DNA of 42,976 nt, from the NCBI RefSeq assembly GCF_000275845.1, contig NW_006766920.1, forward strand, positions 151,055 to 194,030, given 5' to 3'. Positions 11,566 through 22,995 of this stretch are shown here, in pieces (position 1 is the first letter of the stretch; every line of letters starts with the position of its first letter). This stretch comes from Dichomitus squalens LYAD-421 SS1. Lineage: Eukaryota; Basidiomycota; Agaricomycetes; Polyporales; Polyporaceae. The notes beneath the pieces are model-generated. The model saw only the letters and a program-made list of their open reading frames with translations, made no database searches and had not been told where the DNA came from. Made by a program: the position numbers and the translations under genes.

Positions 11566-11646
11566 AACGGCCCATTGTACATATAGAACGGCCCATTGTA
11601 TATATAAAACGAGCCAATCGATGTATGTAACGAGCCATTTTAGACG
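11566..11646. repeat. 21-bp tandem repeat, about four copies
   Basis: Units begin at 11566, 11587, 11608 and 11629. Each starts AACGGCCCATTGTA or the diverged form AACGAGCCA. The first two units are nearly identical, the third and fourth are degenerate, and the last is incomplete. The array lies about 180 bp upstream of the TATA box that faces the gap, so it could be a regulatory array for the hidden gene. The core (TGGGCCGTT on the minus strand) is what repeats. Confidence 0.75.
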
Positions 11647-11649
11647 CCG

Positions 11650-12258
11650 AGCTGTCATCTAAATCGCTCCGAAAAGACGGCATCAGACGGCAACAGCCAG
11701 CAATCTTTGGCAATAGGCGGGGTTTTCACTGGGACTTGACACTCGTGAAGATCAAGTCTATTCCTGCTACTACAGATCATTAAACCTCTGACGTGCTCGG
11801 GAACCAAGCCGTCATAGTGCACTGCTACACAGTACAGATGTGAGTACTATCGTTTCATATAAGGTACTGGGCAGTCTGCTCAATTGAATATACCTGACAT
11901 CGTAACAGCGCACTTCCTACGCTCGGCCTTGATAGCCCTAGGCCTGGCGAGTCGGAAGGGGAACAAGCGCACGGTCGCATCTTGAGGCCGTGACTACTAC
12001 CGTAGTCCGTGCTTGTACGGCGAAGGAATGAGATCGGCAAGATTCATCGGAACGCCCTCTGCCACAATGTGGTTGTTCGCAGCAGTCTTCGAAACCTAGA
12101 CGCATACTTTTTGCAAATCACGGGCCCCGGTTCCTCGTTGCAGTGTCATGGCGAACGGCTTGGGAACTATGCTTGCCTCGGCCTCTATAAGTAAATATTT
12201 GACCTTCCGAGTCCCGGGATAAGAGCTACGTTCCTCCACCTCACCAACTCGACAAGTC
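11650..12258. other. intergenic, upstream of the EF-hand/ZZ gene
   Basis: I find no convincing gene. A CTCTATAAG motif near 12183 could be a TATA-like element for the gene starting at 12259, about 75 bp upstream of the ATG. Confidence 0.4.
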
Positions 12259-15200
12259 ATGGCAGACAGACCATCCGTCAGTCCCCTCAGTGCTTGCTCC
12301 CATTATGAATGCTTACATATAGGTGACGGTGTTCCTTGCGCGACTTATTCGACTTGCCTGCCTTATTCCAGCGATCTTCTCTTCCTCCATCCACGAGAGC
12401 GCTACCCCAGCCTCCTCAAGCCATCCGACCTGAAGATGGCTTTGCTGAAACAACGGAACTACTCAATACTTCTGAAACTAGCTTTCAGCAGTATGCAGGT
12501 CATCGCAGTGTGCATATGCTAAATACAGTCGGTGTGTATCCCGTATAGAGCAATGTGATCGTGTCAGGGTTTACTGAGGACCTCGATGACAGGGGATACG
12601 CTGAGTGTCCTCCAAACCGACGTCTCGACCGTGCAGAGTCTCGCATCTCCCTTACAGCTCGCCATGTCTACCGAGCCCGGGAAAGAGATACGGCAGATGA
12701 TTTCTGATATTGTGGACGGCATCCCGGCGTTGCTGAAGGTGCTGGATGATGTTGCTCAGATCCACCCTTTCATCAAGAGTCAGTCACATTCGCTTATCGT
12801 GTTTGTTTGTACTGACGTTATTTCTTTTCGCGCAGTCGCTGTGGGTGCGTTTAGAGTCGCCGTCGAACTCGACCTAAAACGGAGGGATAATGACAAGAAG
12901 ATACCCGTACTCTTCGCCGAGATGAGGGATATGATGGCTGTGCTTGTGCAGTACGTCAAGCGGTTGGCCCGCTCGTACAGTTGTACTGAACACTCCCATC
13001 TTAGACTCAAAGACATCAGCAAGGACAAGCGTTCTGGAGAAGACAACACGACGATATCCGGTCGTATGCAACACCTCATCGACAGCACAGAACAGGATAT
13101 CAGGAAGTGCGCCAACTCATGTAATGCGTATGCCAAGAAGAAGACGCTGTCGAAGGTCATACATAGCTCGTCTTGGAGCGACGAGTTCAAGGGGTATATT
13201 CAAGGCTTCATGACTCGCCGGGGCGAGTTTGAGTTCACGCTGTCGCTCTACATTGGCCACGCAGTAAACACCGCCAACGACAAACTCGTGAGCCTCGAAG
13301 AGAAGTGCGTGGAATGCCAGTGCATCCTCTGGTGGCGACCCTCCTCACTGTTTGCTTACTCAGGATGGATCGCGTTCTGCGATACTTCGAAGCATGCACG
13401 TCGCCAGAGGAACGCGAGCTCAGCAGGCTCGTCGACCTGCATGGCGGACCTCAAGCGGTGATGCGGGACCAGGATCTACTGCGAGAGATCTTCGAGACGC
13501 GAGTCACCGGGGCAGGACTATCTGGTCCCGAGCGTAGAGGCCGTCAAGGTGTCGTGGACGAATTCAAGGAGCTGCAAGAGGAGCTTCAAATGGACGTCCA
13601 GACAGCCATCCGTGACAACATGGAGCAGTTTCAAGCGAAATTTATCATTCAGCAGAGGGAGCTTGAAGAGCAGATGCGGCGCACGATGCACCGCGAAGGA
13701 GATCGCATCATCGACACGATCATCTCTGGTCCTCATGACAAGATCTTGGACCCGGTGAGCTAACTTATCTGCGTAGATCGGTGTAATTTTGCTCACCTCT
13801 GTCCCTAGGACCTTCACGATATATGGAAGGAGATGGTGCGTGATCAAAATACTGTCGCCAGGAGACTAGCTGAACAAGACGTTGCAGCGTTGGCGTGGAA
13901 GCGTGAAAGACCGATATTTCGTCCTCGCGATCCGCGACTACTTCCGTGAGGAGCTTGATCAGCTCAAACGGATGGAGATGAACGCTACACCGACCGTCTC
14001 GAGTCGCCAATTCAGCCAGGAGGATGAGTGGACGGTGGAGTACATCAACGTCACACGAGTCCAACCCATCATCGAGGCCTTCGACGACGATGCTTCTGGG
14101 TTCATCACTGCAACAGAGGTCAATGCTTTCACTACCGCTCGCCCCGATAGTTGGAGGTATGACGATATGTTCTCATCTACGCGGTCTGGACTCTGAATCT
14201 TATCGAACGATCACTATCAGCCTCCTACATTGGCTGGCCTATTGGGCTATTGGTGAGACGCAGAGGCATAGTAACACGCAGACACGATTGTTGAACCCAC
14301 GACTTCAGGTTTTCAAATGTCAATGAGCGATTACGCATCGAAAATCGACGTCCTGCTAGCTAAGATGTTTGCTCTCAAGCCCCACGTTCTACCCGCTAAC
14401 CGCAACGCGATGGAACGCTACCTTTGGGTTGTTTGGACCTGCGTCACCATGCTCACCAACGCGTTTCGCCGGATGGATGTTGACGAAGCGCTCTTATCCA
14501 AGTTTGACGACTACACTAAATCGGAGGAGAATCGTCTGCTCAAGAATTTGGAGACTGCAAAGTATGACATCGATGCACGGGACACTCTGGAGTTGATCTG
14601 TGGTCCTGGTCGGATCGAGAAGGTACCACTTCTGTTTTCGGGGATAATAGAGTCTCATCGGCCCCTTTTCTAGCATTTGTTCCCTTTGCTCTATCTCCTA
14701 CTGAAACGTGACTTCGAAATCATGAGACTCGCTCGAACACAATGCCTGAACGTGGACGAGTTATACGACTCGATGTGCACCATAATCTGGGTCATTGAAG
14801 CGGTCGACGAACGCCACGACGAATTGGCAGGTATGTTCTAACCAGTCTGTTCGCGTGTTCTGAGGGCTGAAAATACTGTGGAGCTCTGTTCAAACAGCAG
14901 AAACTAGACCCTGCGCAACAATTCAAGATCTTCGCTTTCGAGATGGTACGTCGTTCAATCGTTCTAGTGCCAAGAGGTGCAGCTGATTGACATGAATCGG
15001 CGATAGTTCAAGTATTGGAATGATGAAGCAGAAATCTGGTCAATGAAGAATCTCAAGGACGCGAAGTTCCTCGAGGTTCCGTACGATGATAGCTCAGAGT
15101 CCCAAGACGTCGATCCCGCATCTTTCATCAATCACCCTCTTCTCAACACCGATGATGTCTTCTCGGCGTACAAGATCGTGGAGACGGAAGCTGATGCCCA

Positions 15201-16934
15201 GGCGGACTCTTCCGTCCAGAGCATGTAAGTCTCTCTCCTCTGAGGCTTTGGTGTGATTGTCTCGATCCGGCGTGTACACCTTTGCTCACCGTCTTCCCAG
15301 CTTAGGTCACTGGTCTGGTTTCTGCGCTCAAGGCGATCGATATCCGTCACAATCCATGCTCTCCCTCGATATCGATGTCTCCCCGTCCAACCCGAAGCGA
15401 TTTCAGTGCAAAGGAACAGCGCCGAATGGCACAAACTGGGAATTGACGGGCGAGCAGGAGATCTCACAAGACGGGACAATGCAGTACTCGTTCAGCATCA
15501 AGTACGCCGCCCGCTTTTCTACGCAAAATTTCTGCGGCGAACTAGATGAGACGGGGACGATGCTTTCCGGCTCTTGGGGATACAGCGACAAACCTTTCAC
15601 CTTCATGTTGAAACGTCTTCCCTCCGACCTCATGCGCTTCTATCCCTCGCCCAAGGAGCTTGCTGAGAACAAAGCTCAAGCACTGTGGCGATTCGTAACC
15701 TCCGCCATTCGTGCACAAGTGCAACTCAAAATGCGGTCGTGGACGTCACTTAGAGGGCGGTGGCAGACGGGCCAACGTTACATCGAGCTCATCATGAGCC
15801 GAGAGACTCGCGAACTCACGCCGGGGGAGACCGTGGACCTCGCTTTGTGTCAGCGATCCATGACGCCGGAGGAAGCGCGGCTATACCAAATATTCAGGGA
15901 CATGCGTGAGAGGTCCATTCCAGTCCATTTGTACGTTCCCACTTTCCCCGCACCTTTGAATGCTCTGACGACAGTCCTTCGAATGAAGCCTGATCTGGTG
16001 CGATGCATGCGGTGACGGCATTAAGGGCGGGCGTATCGTATGCCTATCCTGTGGCATGAAGGACTCGATCGACTTGTGCGACAAGGAGAAATGCTCTGCA
16101 TCGGAAGTTCGCCGCGAAGATCTGACTTCTCCCCATCTCCCGTCTCACGATATCCTCAAGCTCCGAGCAGCGATTCATCCGTTCCGTGAGTTTGGGAAGG
16201 TATACCGCGATGCTCAGGAAGCCTTGAAGATGGCTCGTGAATTCTTTGCTGAAGCAGCCAACTCGGATGAAGGTGCCGAAGGCGAACAACCGCAGTGTGT
16301 GCAGTGTCGTGACCGAGTGACCCTTCCATGCTGGTTGTGTATAGAATGCGAAGGTATGTCATGTCGAACTCAACTTGGTCATAGAAGGTACCTTATCGGA
16401 AATGGTGTTGTTGCAGAACGTGTCTTTGTATGCGCTTCGTGTGATTCCAAGCAGCGTCTCGGAATCACGGTAGGCAAGCACAAACGAACGCACGCACTCG
16501 TCCGGTGTCAACCACCAGAGGCGTCCGTCGATGCCGAGTCCAGACATGCAGCACAGCTCAACGCTCGCATAGACAACCTGGAGACGAAGCTCAAGGAGAT
16601 CAATCACAAGATGGAGGACAGCTTCAGCGCAGTAGACGACCGGATCACCGTCGTACAAGACCGCCTCAGCGGGAAGATTGACGATCGGCTGCAAAGTCTC
16701 TCAAAGACCGTGGACGAGCGACTAGGACGCATGGAAGACCTACTGCTTGTCTTGGGGCAGCGGCTGCTAGGCACAGCGGATGAGCGGCTCGAATCGGGTG
16801 TGCCGTCCTCGCAGCTGCTGAGGCGTCAATCGACCTGGCCGACCGCCCGTCTCGGAGTAGCGAACGGCGAGTCCAGTGGTGGATCCGAGAGTGAGTTCTC
16901 GGCATGGGTGAGGCAGATGAGGAGGGGGACGTGA
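12259..16934 (+). CDS. EF-hand and ZZ-type zinc-finger protein of an Agaricomycete-specific family
   Basis: About sixteen exons: 12259-12276, one with an uncertain start that ends at 12531, 12593-12778, 12836-12950, 13005-13304, 13364-13754, 13809-13835, 13888-14156, 14221-14252, 14309-14622, 14674-14830, 14884-14945, 15007-15224, 15301-15930, 15989-16353, 16417-16934. The protein is about 1,240-1,270 aa. Order of parts: a helical N-terminal domain (LLKVLDDVAQIHPFI...) resembling those on fungal STAND proteins, a coiled region, a canonical EF-hand loop DDDASGFITATE, a beta-rich segment (GHWSGFC...GSWGY), a ZZ-like finger (WCDACGDGIKGGRIVCLSCG), a second Cys cluster (CVQC...CWLCIEC...CASCD), and a C-terminal coiled coil. 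The function is unknown; calcium-responsive regulation is an inference. Using the first acceptor of intron 1 (12321-12322) gives a stop at 12431. Acceptors ending at 12371 or 12410 keep the whole gene open. Confidence 0.85.
16354..16416 (+). other. stop-free 63-bp intron inside the second Cys cluster
   Basis: The intron GTATGT...TTGCAG is a multiple of three and has no in-frame stop. Retention would insert 21 residues between CIECE and RVFVCASCD. The conserved spacing of cysteines argues that it is normally spliced. Confidence 0.6.
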
Positions 16935-17248
16935 CTACATGGGCGACGGTATTCGAGGAAGTGGTAAGGCAGACGTTTTGTGGGATTCGGTGCTTCTTGG
17001 GACGGCAAGAAAACGATCCAAATACCAAAGTCACGTCAGGCGCGACTGTGTCGTAGATGTTTGCTACATATGATGAATATGTGCAACGCCGATAGAGCCT
17101 GTAAGAACGCTTGGAATGACCATTGGGGAGGCAAAGGAGACTCACCGCGGCTACTTATGCATGTACTGATGGCCAAATAAAACGTCTAAGCTCTGTTCAT
17201 GGTGAGTAGCGTCGATTGTTCCGAGTCACAAGCGCAGTGGGAAGATTA

Positions 17249-17425
17249 CAGCCGGTTTCAGCTCGCTTGTCGTGAGAGCGCCGCGCCGCATCTCACGCAT
17301 TTGCCTGCTTTCCCCTCCTAAGCGCCCCCAAAGGAACTTCGGACGACGATATCTCCTCGACAGCTCAATGTAACCACTTCATTCTTGCGTATTCTGGCTC
17401 AGGATTACGACGCGCAGGGCACGGT
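17249..17425 (+). repeat. left terminal inverted repeat (177 bp)
   Basis: It starts CAGCCGGTTTCAGCTCGC and ends GCGCAGGGCACGGT. The copy at 18165-18341 is inverted. Confidence 0.88.
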
Positions 17426-18164
17426 ATTGTATTGAAGTTGCGCCAACTCGACGTCACCAACTTCTGGGCATTCCCGCTCTTCCAGCTCCCTACTCGACTC
17501 GGACAGCGTTGTTGGCTGAATGGTATGGCGTACTCTCCCGTAAATTGTCGGAATGGTGAAGACAAGACGCTACGGAGGGCTCTGTGTCAAAAGGCGGAGT
17601 GTCCAGCGACAATCACGTCCACCATAGGGTGGGCTCGGGTGGCAGCCCTCTTGGGCCAGCTCAAAGTCCTCGTCGGGGAGCACCAGACACCATGACTTTG
17701 TGAGTAATCTGCACCTCCATAATCTCTGTGGTCTTGCAAGGCATTAGGGGCCATGTGGTCACTGTTGAGTAGGAGGGAGGAACAGACGAGGTGGGTAGAT
17801 TGGAGCTGCAAAGGAGAGCTTGTAGAACACTACAATTGGCAACCAGCACGATTACATGGGTTTGTAGGCTTACAGTGGACATATGTGACATGTTTCGTAG
17901 CAAAGATATGTTGGATTTGACGATATACGACAGAGTGGTATACTAGGCATGTGCGAGAACCATTCGCAGAATGGAGAAAACGTACATCATGGACTCTTCT
18001 GCACCATATGCCCTCCGTAACATCCGCCCACAGCTACCAGTGAGCCTTCCAGGTATCTCCAGGGGTTCTTTTAAGGTATATGCGCGACAGATGCAGAAGA
18101 CAGCGTGAAATCGACCGAAGGCGGGTGGAACATCCGACATACGAGCGGCCAACTAAAAACCGGC

Positions 18165-18341
18165 ACCGTGCCCTGCGCGTCATTATCCTGAGCCGGAATA
18201 TGCAAGAATGAGGTGGTTACATTGAGCAGTCGAGGAGATATCGTCGTCCGAAGTTCCTTTGGGGGCGCTTAGGAGGGGAAAACAGGCAAATGCGCGAGAC
18301 GCGGCGCGACGCTCTCACGACAAGCGAGCTGAAACCGGCTG
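18165..18341 (-). repeat. right terminal inverted repeat (177 bp)
   Basis: It is the reverse complement of 17249-17425 with a few substitutions, for example the T/C difference in TTGCCTG[C/T]TTTCCCC. Confidence 0.88.
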
Positions 18342-18343
18342 TA

Positions 18344-19023
18344 GCAAGGACGTCGGCGGCCGCATCCCGGACTCCCGCCGTGCCGCATCTCGAAGGAAGG
18401 TGTCGAGCGATGTGTACGCTCATAATCTGGAAATTGTGCATGTGTCTATTATTGTGAAAGCCTTCGGGGATGAGCGATGGTTCAGTAAGTCTCAGCAAGG
18501 TGGAGGTAGTGGTCAGAAGACAGGTCACTTGCCCCCGAATCGACGCCGAGCGCGGCTTGCTTCCATACCACCACCTCCTCTCCGTCGTCTCGCTCGTCTC
18601 CGACCACATTCTCGTCGTCTCTGACAGACTGCAGCTACTCGAGTGGCCGAATCAAACAGAAGTAAGGAGAACGACTCGGAACTGACGGGCATCGACGGAG
18701 TAGAGACTGGCGCTGCGTGGGCCATCCCCCAAGGTCAGTCTCGCAATATGTCTCCCTCTCATCTTCATTTGCCCTATCATGGATCTTTTCTTTAGCTCTC
18801 AGCTCTGCTTTTTCCCCTCCTCAGACATCGTTTAATCAAAGCCGCTGAGAAGGACGTGCCGCTCGAGTCGTGTGGAGCACACTATTGCATCTTACCCACC
18901 AAGGTGCGTCGCAGATCTTTCGTCTACTTTCTTGCGCTAAGTACGAGCCCTGAACCTCGTCCCAGATCAAATCAGTCCACTCGAGGTGTTTGACGACATC
19001 TCTTCTCGCACGACATTCCCACT
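18344..19023. other. intergenic, upstream of VID30
   Basis: About 680 bp lie between the transposon and the VID30 start. The stretch is CT-rich around 18750-19010, as expected for a 5' leader. A 5' UTR intron is possible but not provable here. I see no gene. Confidence 0.4.
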
Positions 19024-21838
19024 ATGTCTGCACGACAGTCTCGCTCAGCAAGCATACCGATACCCCCTAGTTCTGTCACGCGCAGCTTGGAAAGCGTGAT
19101 ACCCATGTCATTCAGCCCTTCGCCTGCACCGCGAATGGCGCGTGTTCCCAGTGGTGGTACGTCTGTCAGCTTCAACTTGGGCCGGAGTGTCCCGCCACCC
19201 ATGCGATCTGCCTCGACAAGCTATGCATCTGCAACCATGACAGCCGTTGCCGTTCCTCGCGGGCGCACCTCTGGTCCTGCCCAAGCTAACTCTCCTCCTG
19301 CATTTGAGCCGCGCATCATCGGCGGCGCGACATCTCCCACCCCGTCTCGTGATCCGGCTTGTAACCCTCCGTACTCTCCGTCTACGTCTCCAGCGCGTCC
19401 TCGACGCTTGAGCTCTGGTATCCGCACCCAGTCTGCTGTCAGCACAAGCCCGGTTGCCCATCGTGTACCTCCCCCTAGTAATGTGGGCCATCCCCCGATC
19501 CATAGCTTCCCGCGGCCGGCGTATTTGGACAATTCTTCACTGCGGGACATGCTTCACACGGAACCCGCGCCATCCGTCATTGCCAACAGCTCTCGCCCTT
19601 CAAGCTACGCAGCGTCTAGCCACGACGTTCGGGCAGGCACCAGCCCTCCCCCCGCGACGTCCTATTCGTATTTCCGTCGGGAGGTCACCCCTGCGGGAGA
19701 CAGCGATGACGAGAGCATCGTTGCTACCGCGAGTCCTCCGCCCGCTGTGGGCGCGGTTACTGTACTCAGCACGAACACTATACTAATGCTGCCGACTAGG
19801 TGGAGCGAGCAGGACCGTACCCCCGCGTTGAGCGTGTCGCTTGATGGGCGGGACCTGATATTTACCGGCCCCTCTTGCATGGGTGACCGCGAGTCTGGTG
19901 CAGCTCGGGCGAACCACGCTATCCCTCCCGCATGTGGGATCTACTACTACGAAGTAGAGATCCTGCACAAGTGTCCGAAGGGGTACGTGCCCCACTGACT
20001 GGCACTATCGCCATTGCTGACATTCTCCCACAGTCCCATCAGCATTGGGTATGTCTAGATGACCTAGGCTGGGCCAGATGGCTAACCTTGCAACAGCTTC
20101 TCTGCGCCCGATGTGCGGCTGTCGCGACTGCCCGGATGGGAGAAGAACAGCTGGGGATATCATGCTGACGATGGCTGGGCTTTCCCCGGACACAAGGATG
20201 GCAGTCCGTACGGTCCAACGTTCGATAGTACGTGTGCTTGGTCGCTTTTCCCAGGTTGACGATCCTGACCCTCGTTGACTGCAGCCGGGGACGTCATCGG
20301 CTGCGGAATCGACTTCAGTGTGAACAGAGTCTTCTACACCAAGAATGGAGGCTTCCTCGGTACGCGGACCGTTATCGGTCGCATAGGCTCCTGTGCGCTG
20401 TTTTTGACCTGCCTTCTCTGTCTCAGGGACGGTGTTCGAGAACGTCGGGAAGACGACGGAAATCTACCCGTGCATAGGGATGAGGCAGACGAACGAGTCT
20501 ATACGGGCGAACTTCGGTGACTCGCCGTTCCGGTTCGCCATCGAAGAGCATGTGCGGGCGCAACGAGATGCTGTCTGGGGGAACATCATGAGCACGCGAG
20601 TTGACTGGAGCTTGCTCGGACTCGGGCCGAGGAAGACGGAGGAAGAGCGCAAGGCCGAGGACGTGAAGGCGGCGGCAGAGAAGGAGAAGGGCGTTGTCGA
20701 GGACGAAGAGGAGTCTCGTGCGCCCCTCCGCAAGCTTGTCTTGGCATACCTCGCCCATCACGGATACGCACGCACGGCGCGGGCGTTCCAAAGGCAGTGC
20801 GCAGAGCGTACCGCCGCTATGGCCAACAAGGCCCCCGTCCAGCCCAAGACGGAACTACATGATGACGAGGACGTCAAGATGGCGGTCGACGACGCCCCTG
20901 CCGTCGCGAGCAACCCGGTGCCTAGCGCGGCTTACGACCTGGATCCTGACTTCAGGTTCGACAGTGAGCTGAATACACGCTTATCGATCACGAACGCCAT
21001 CGTGCGCGGGGAAATCGACACCGCACTCTCGCTCATTAGTGAACACCATGTGACCGTGCTCGAGCGCGAACAGGGGCTCGTCCTCTTCCGCCTCCGCTGC
21101 CGTAAGTTCGTCGAGCTTGTCCTCGCGGCCGGTGAGGCGCTCCGCCGCGTCAAAGAGGCCGAGCGCACCGTCGCGGGTACGCCGGAGCCTGCTCCGCCCG
21201 CCAGTCCCGCTGTGGACGGGGAGGACGTGATGGGGACGATGGATGGATTGGGCGCGATGGACGTGGACGACCCATCGCCGGAGGCCCACCCTGAGTCGTC
21301 CATGTCCGTCTCGGGCCCCATCGCCGCTCCAACACCCTCTGTGCTCTCCGCTCCAACTGCCATGTCCTCTGTTCCGTCCCCCGTGGCGACACCCGTGCAG
21401 GACATGCACGCCGCGCTGGCAGCGGCGGCGCGCACATCGCTGCACACTGCGCTCAGCTACGGCCAGACGCTCGAGGCGGACTACAAGAGTGACACCCGGC
21501 CTGGGGTGCGTGCGCATCTGCGGCGCACATTTGGCGTTGTCGCGTACGACGATCCGATCGCGGCTGGCGGGGAGGTCGCAGAGATCGCTGGGCAGGCAGC
21601 AAGGAACGCCCTCGCGGCGGAGGTAAACCAGGCCATCCTTGGTGAGCTCTGCGTTCGCTTGCGTATGGACGTCGTGTGCTCATAGATATGTGCGTCTGTA
21701 GAGTCGCAAGGCCGCCCGGCCCACCCTGCGCTCGAGACGCTGTTCCGGCAGGCAGGGGCCTGTGTGACCCAGCTCGGCTTGCTGGGAGTCGGCTCGGCTG
21801 CGTTCGCGGACGTGCGCAGGGAGTTCATCGAGGGGTAA
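19024..21838 (+). CDS. VID30: Vid30/Gid1 (RanBP9/10-like) scaffold of the GID/CTLH ubiquitin ligase
   Basis: Six exons join in frame (19024-19982, 20034-20048, 20097-20227, 20285-20359, 20427-21641, 21702-21838) to give 843 aa. The first 250 residues are Ser/Pro-rich and disordered. A SPRY domain follows (about 254-430, with LPTRWSEQDRTPALSVSLDG, CGIYYYEVEIL, ISIGFSAPDVRLSRLPGWE, SWGYHADDG, GDVIGCGIDF, IFFTKNG-like VFYTKNGGFLG). Next are a LisH motif (LRKLVLAYLAHHGYARTA, about 494), a CTLH segment (ITNAIVRGEIDTALSLISEH, about 580, then FRLRCRKFVELV) and a C-terminal CRA region. This order is that of yeast Vid30/Gid1 and human RANBP9/10, the scaffold that holds substrate receptors in the GID E3 ligase, which degrades gluconeogenic enzymes in yeast. 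Exon 2 is only 15 nt. The linker before the CRA part is Ser/Pro-rich. Confidence 0.94.
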
Positions 21839-22162
21839 CACTTGGAGAAAGGCAGGAAGCGCAAAGTACCGCGGAGGATTGTATAATACCATTTTTCTCG
21901 CTCTAGCTGTGAACTCGACTCGGTTCGTGCTGTCTTACGCATGCATGATATCTGTACTATTGCTACTATGTGAGATAGGATAGCTGTTACTTGTACGTAT
22001 TACTAGCTGCTGTGTAGGTTCGAATGATGCATCCCCTCGACTCAATGTGCTTCTTCTGGCTGGTGAACGCTTCGCGCTTGAGAACAGGGACATGCAAGAC
22101 AAACGTTAAATTCAGCAACAGTATCGTACAGTACATCACCTCTGATACAATCTTCATCCGAT
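21839..22162. other. 3' intergenic region between convergent genes
   Basis: VID30 (+) and the PNPOx-like gene (-) end tail to tail over about 320 bp. A TA-rich 3' UTR-like sequence is present, and no gene is seen. Confidence 0.5.
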
Positions 22163-22995
22163 CTACGCAGCTCCTGCGAGTTGCACATACACCGCAGCAA
22201 CCGCAACACCCAGAGCAAAGGCAACTACAAGTTCCTGGACCCGTCGGACCCCTGTGGCATGACCGCCCTTCCCCGCAACGTTCGCAGTACTGTTGACCAC
22301 GACTGTCCCATCCTCTGCGTTGTCTGCCTTCTTCATCACGTCCGTGCATTCCGGCGTTTTCTCCACACCCGGGGCGGTGGCAAGCCCGGGGAGGCCGTCG
22401 ATGCTATGCAGGTTCTTCTCCTCCCAGTACGCCTTGAGACCCTTTCCCCCCTTCTGTTCCGCGAGCTCGCGCTTGTCCCAGTAGTCGAGGAGGACCTGGC
22501 GGTGGCCACGGAACTCGTAGTACGGCACTGCGTACCCGCACGACTACAGCGACGTCGTCAGCATCAGGACTGGTCAGAAGAGCTACTGCAGAGGCGTACC
22601 GAACCGACTTTGTGCACGTCGACCACAATCGCCGCGCGCGAGCCCGGCCTCCGCTTCTCGGGCGGGATGAGCTCCTCGTACGCCCGCGTCCCGAACTCGT
22701 GCACGGTCCCCGTCCCGAACAGCCTGACGATCCGCGGCGGGCCCTCGAACGCGGCGAACATGAGCGTGATCCGGCCGTTCTCGCGCAGGTGGGAGATCGT
22801 CTCGACGCCGCTGCCCGTCAGGTCCTGGTACCACACGCGCGTGGGGGAGAGGACGTGGAAGGAGTCGCGGACGCCCTTGGGGGAGACGTTGATGTGCTGC
22901 TCGGGGCTGAGGGGCGCGGTGGCGACCCAGAAGAGCTCTTGTTTGAGCAGCCAGGGGATGAGCTCTGGGGGGATCTCGTCGTAAAACTTGCCCAT
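22163..22995 (-). CDS. PNPOx-like (pyridoxamine 5'-phosphate oxidase family) flavin-binding protein, copy 1
   Basis: Two exons (22995-22600 and 22543-22163) give 258 aa. The N-terminal 150 residues are a split-barrel FMN-binding fold: FYDEIPPELIPWLLKQELFWVATAPL, NVSPKG, RVWYQDLTGSGVETISHLRENGRITLMFAAFEG, VRLFGTG, VVDVHKVG, then SCGYAVPYYEF at the exon junction. These match the fungal PNPOx-like family whose substrate is mostly unknown. True PNPO activity is not implied. A helix-rich tail follows, and the last about 22 residues (ELVVAFALGVAVAAVYVQLA) are a hydrophobic segment that could anchor the protein in a membrane. The paralogue at 26246-27372 has the same architecture. The ATG is the one that begins MGKFYDEIP, as in the paralogue's MGQFYDEIP. 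Confidence 0.9.

Larger units (their letters stand above)
17249..18341. mobile_element. non-autonomous DNA transposon with 177-bp terminal inverted repeats, TA target duplication
   Basis: The left end (17249-17425) and the reverse complement of the right end (18341-18165) align over exactly 177 bp with only a handful of mismatches (roughly 93% by eye). The element begins CAGCCGGTTTCAGC and ends with its complement, and it is flanked by TA at 17247-17248 and 18342-18343. TA duplication with CA-starting ends fits the Tc1/mariner/pogo (Fot1-like) superfamily. The internal 740 bp has no transposase-like frame with a DDE signature that I can see, so it is probably non-autonomous. It lies between the EF-hand/ZZ gene and VID30 without breaking either. 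Confidence 0.88.

Noticed and set aside
17432..17695. Open frame inside the 17 kb transposon as a transposase remnant
   Set aside because: The translation shows no DDE or helix-turn-helix signature that I can recognise and it is short.
19757..19799. Possible short intron in VID30 before LPTRWSEQDR (TACTAAT-like branch point)
   Set aside because: The open frame already reads through into the conserved start of the SPRY domain, so no intron is needed.
20932..21517. Long minus-strand open frames opposite VID30
   Set aside because: They mirror the GC-rich, Ala/Pro-rich linker coding on the plus strand. They show no family resemblance and no splice signals.
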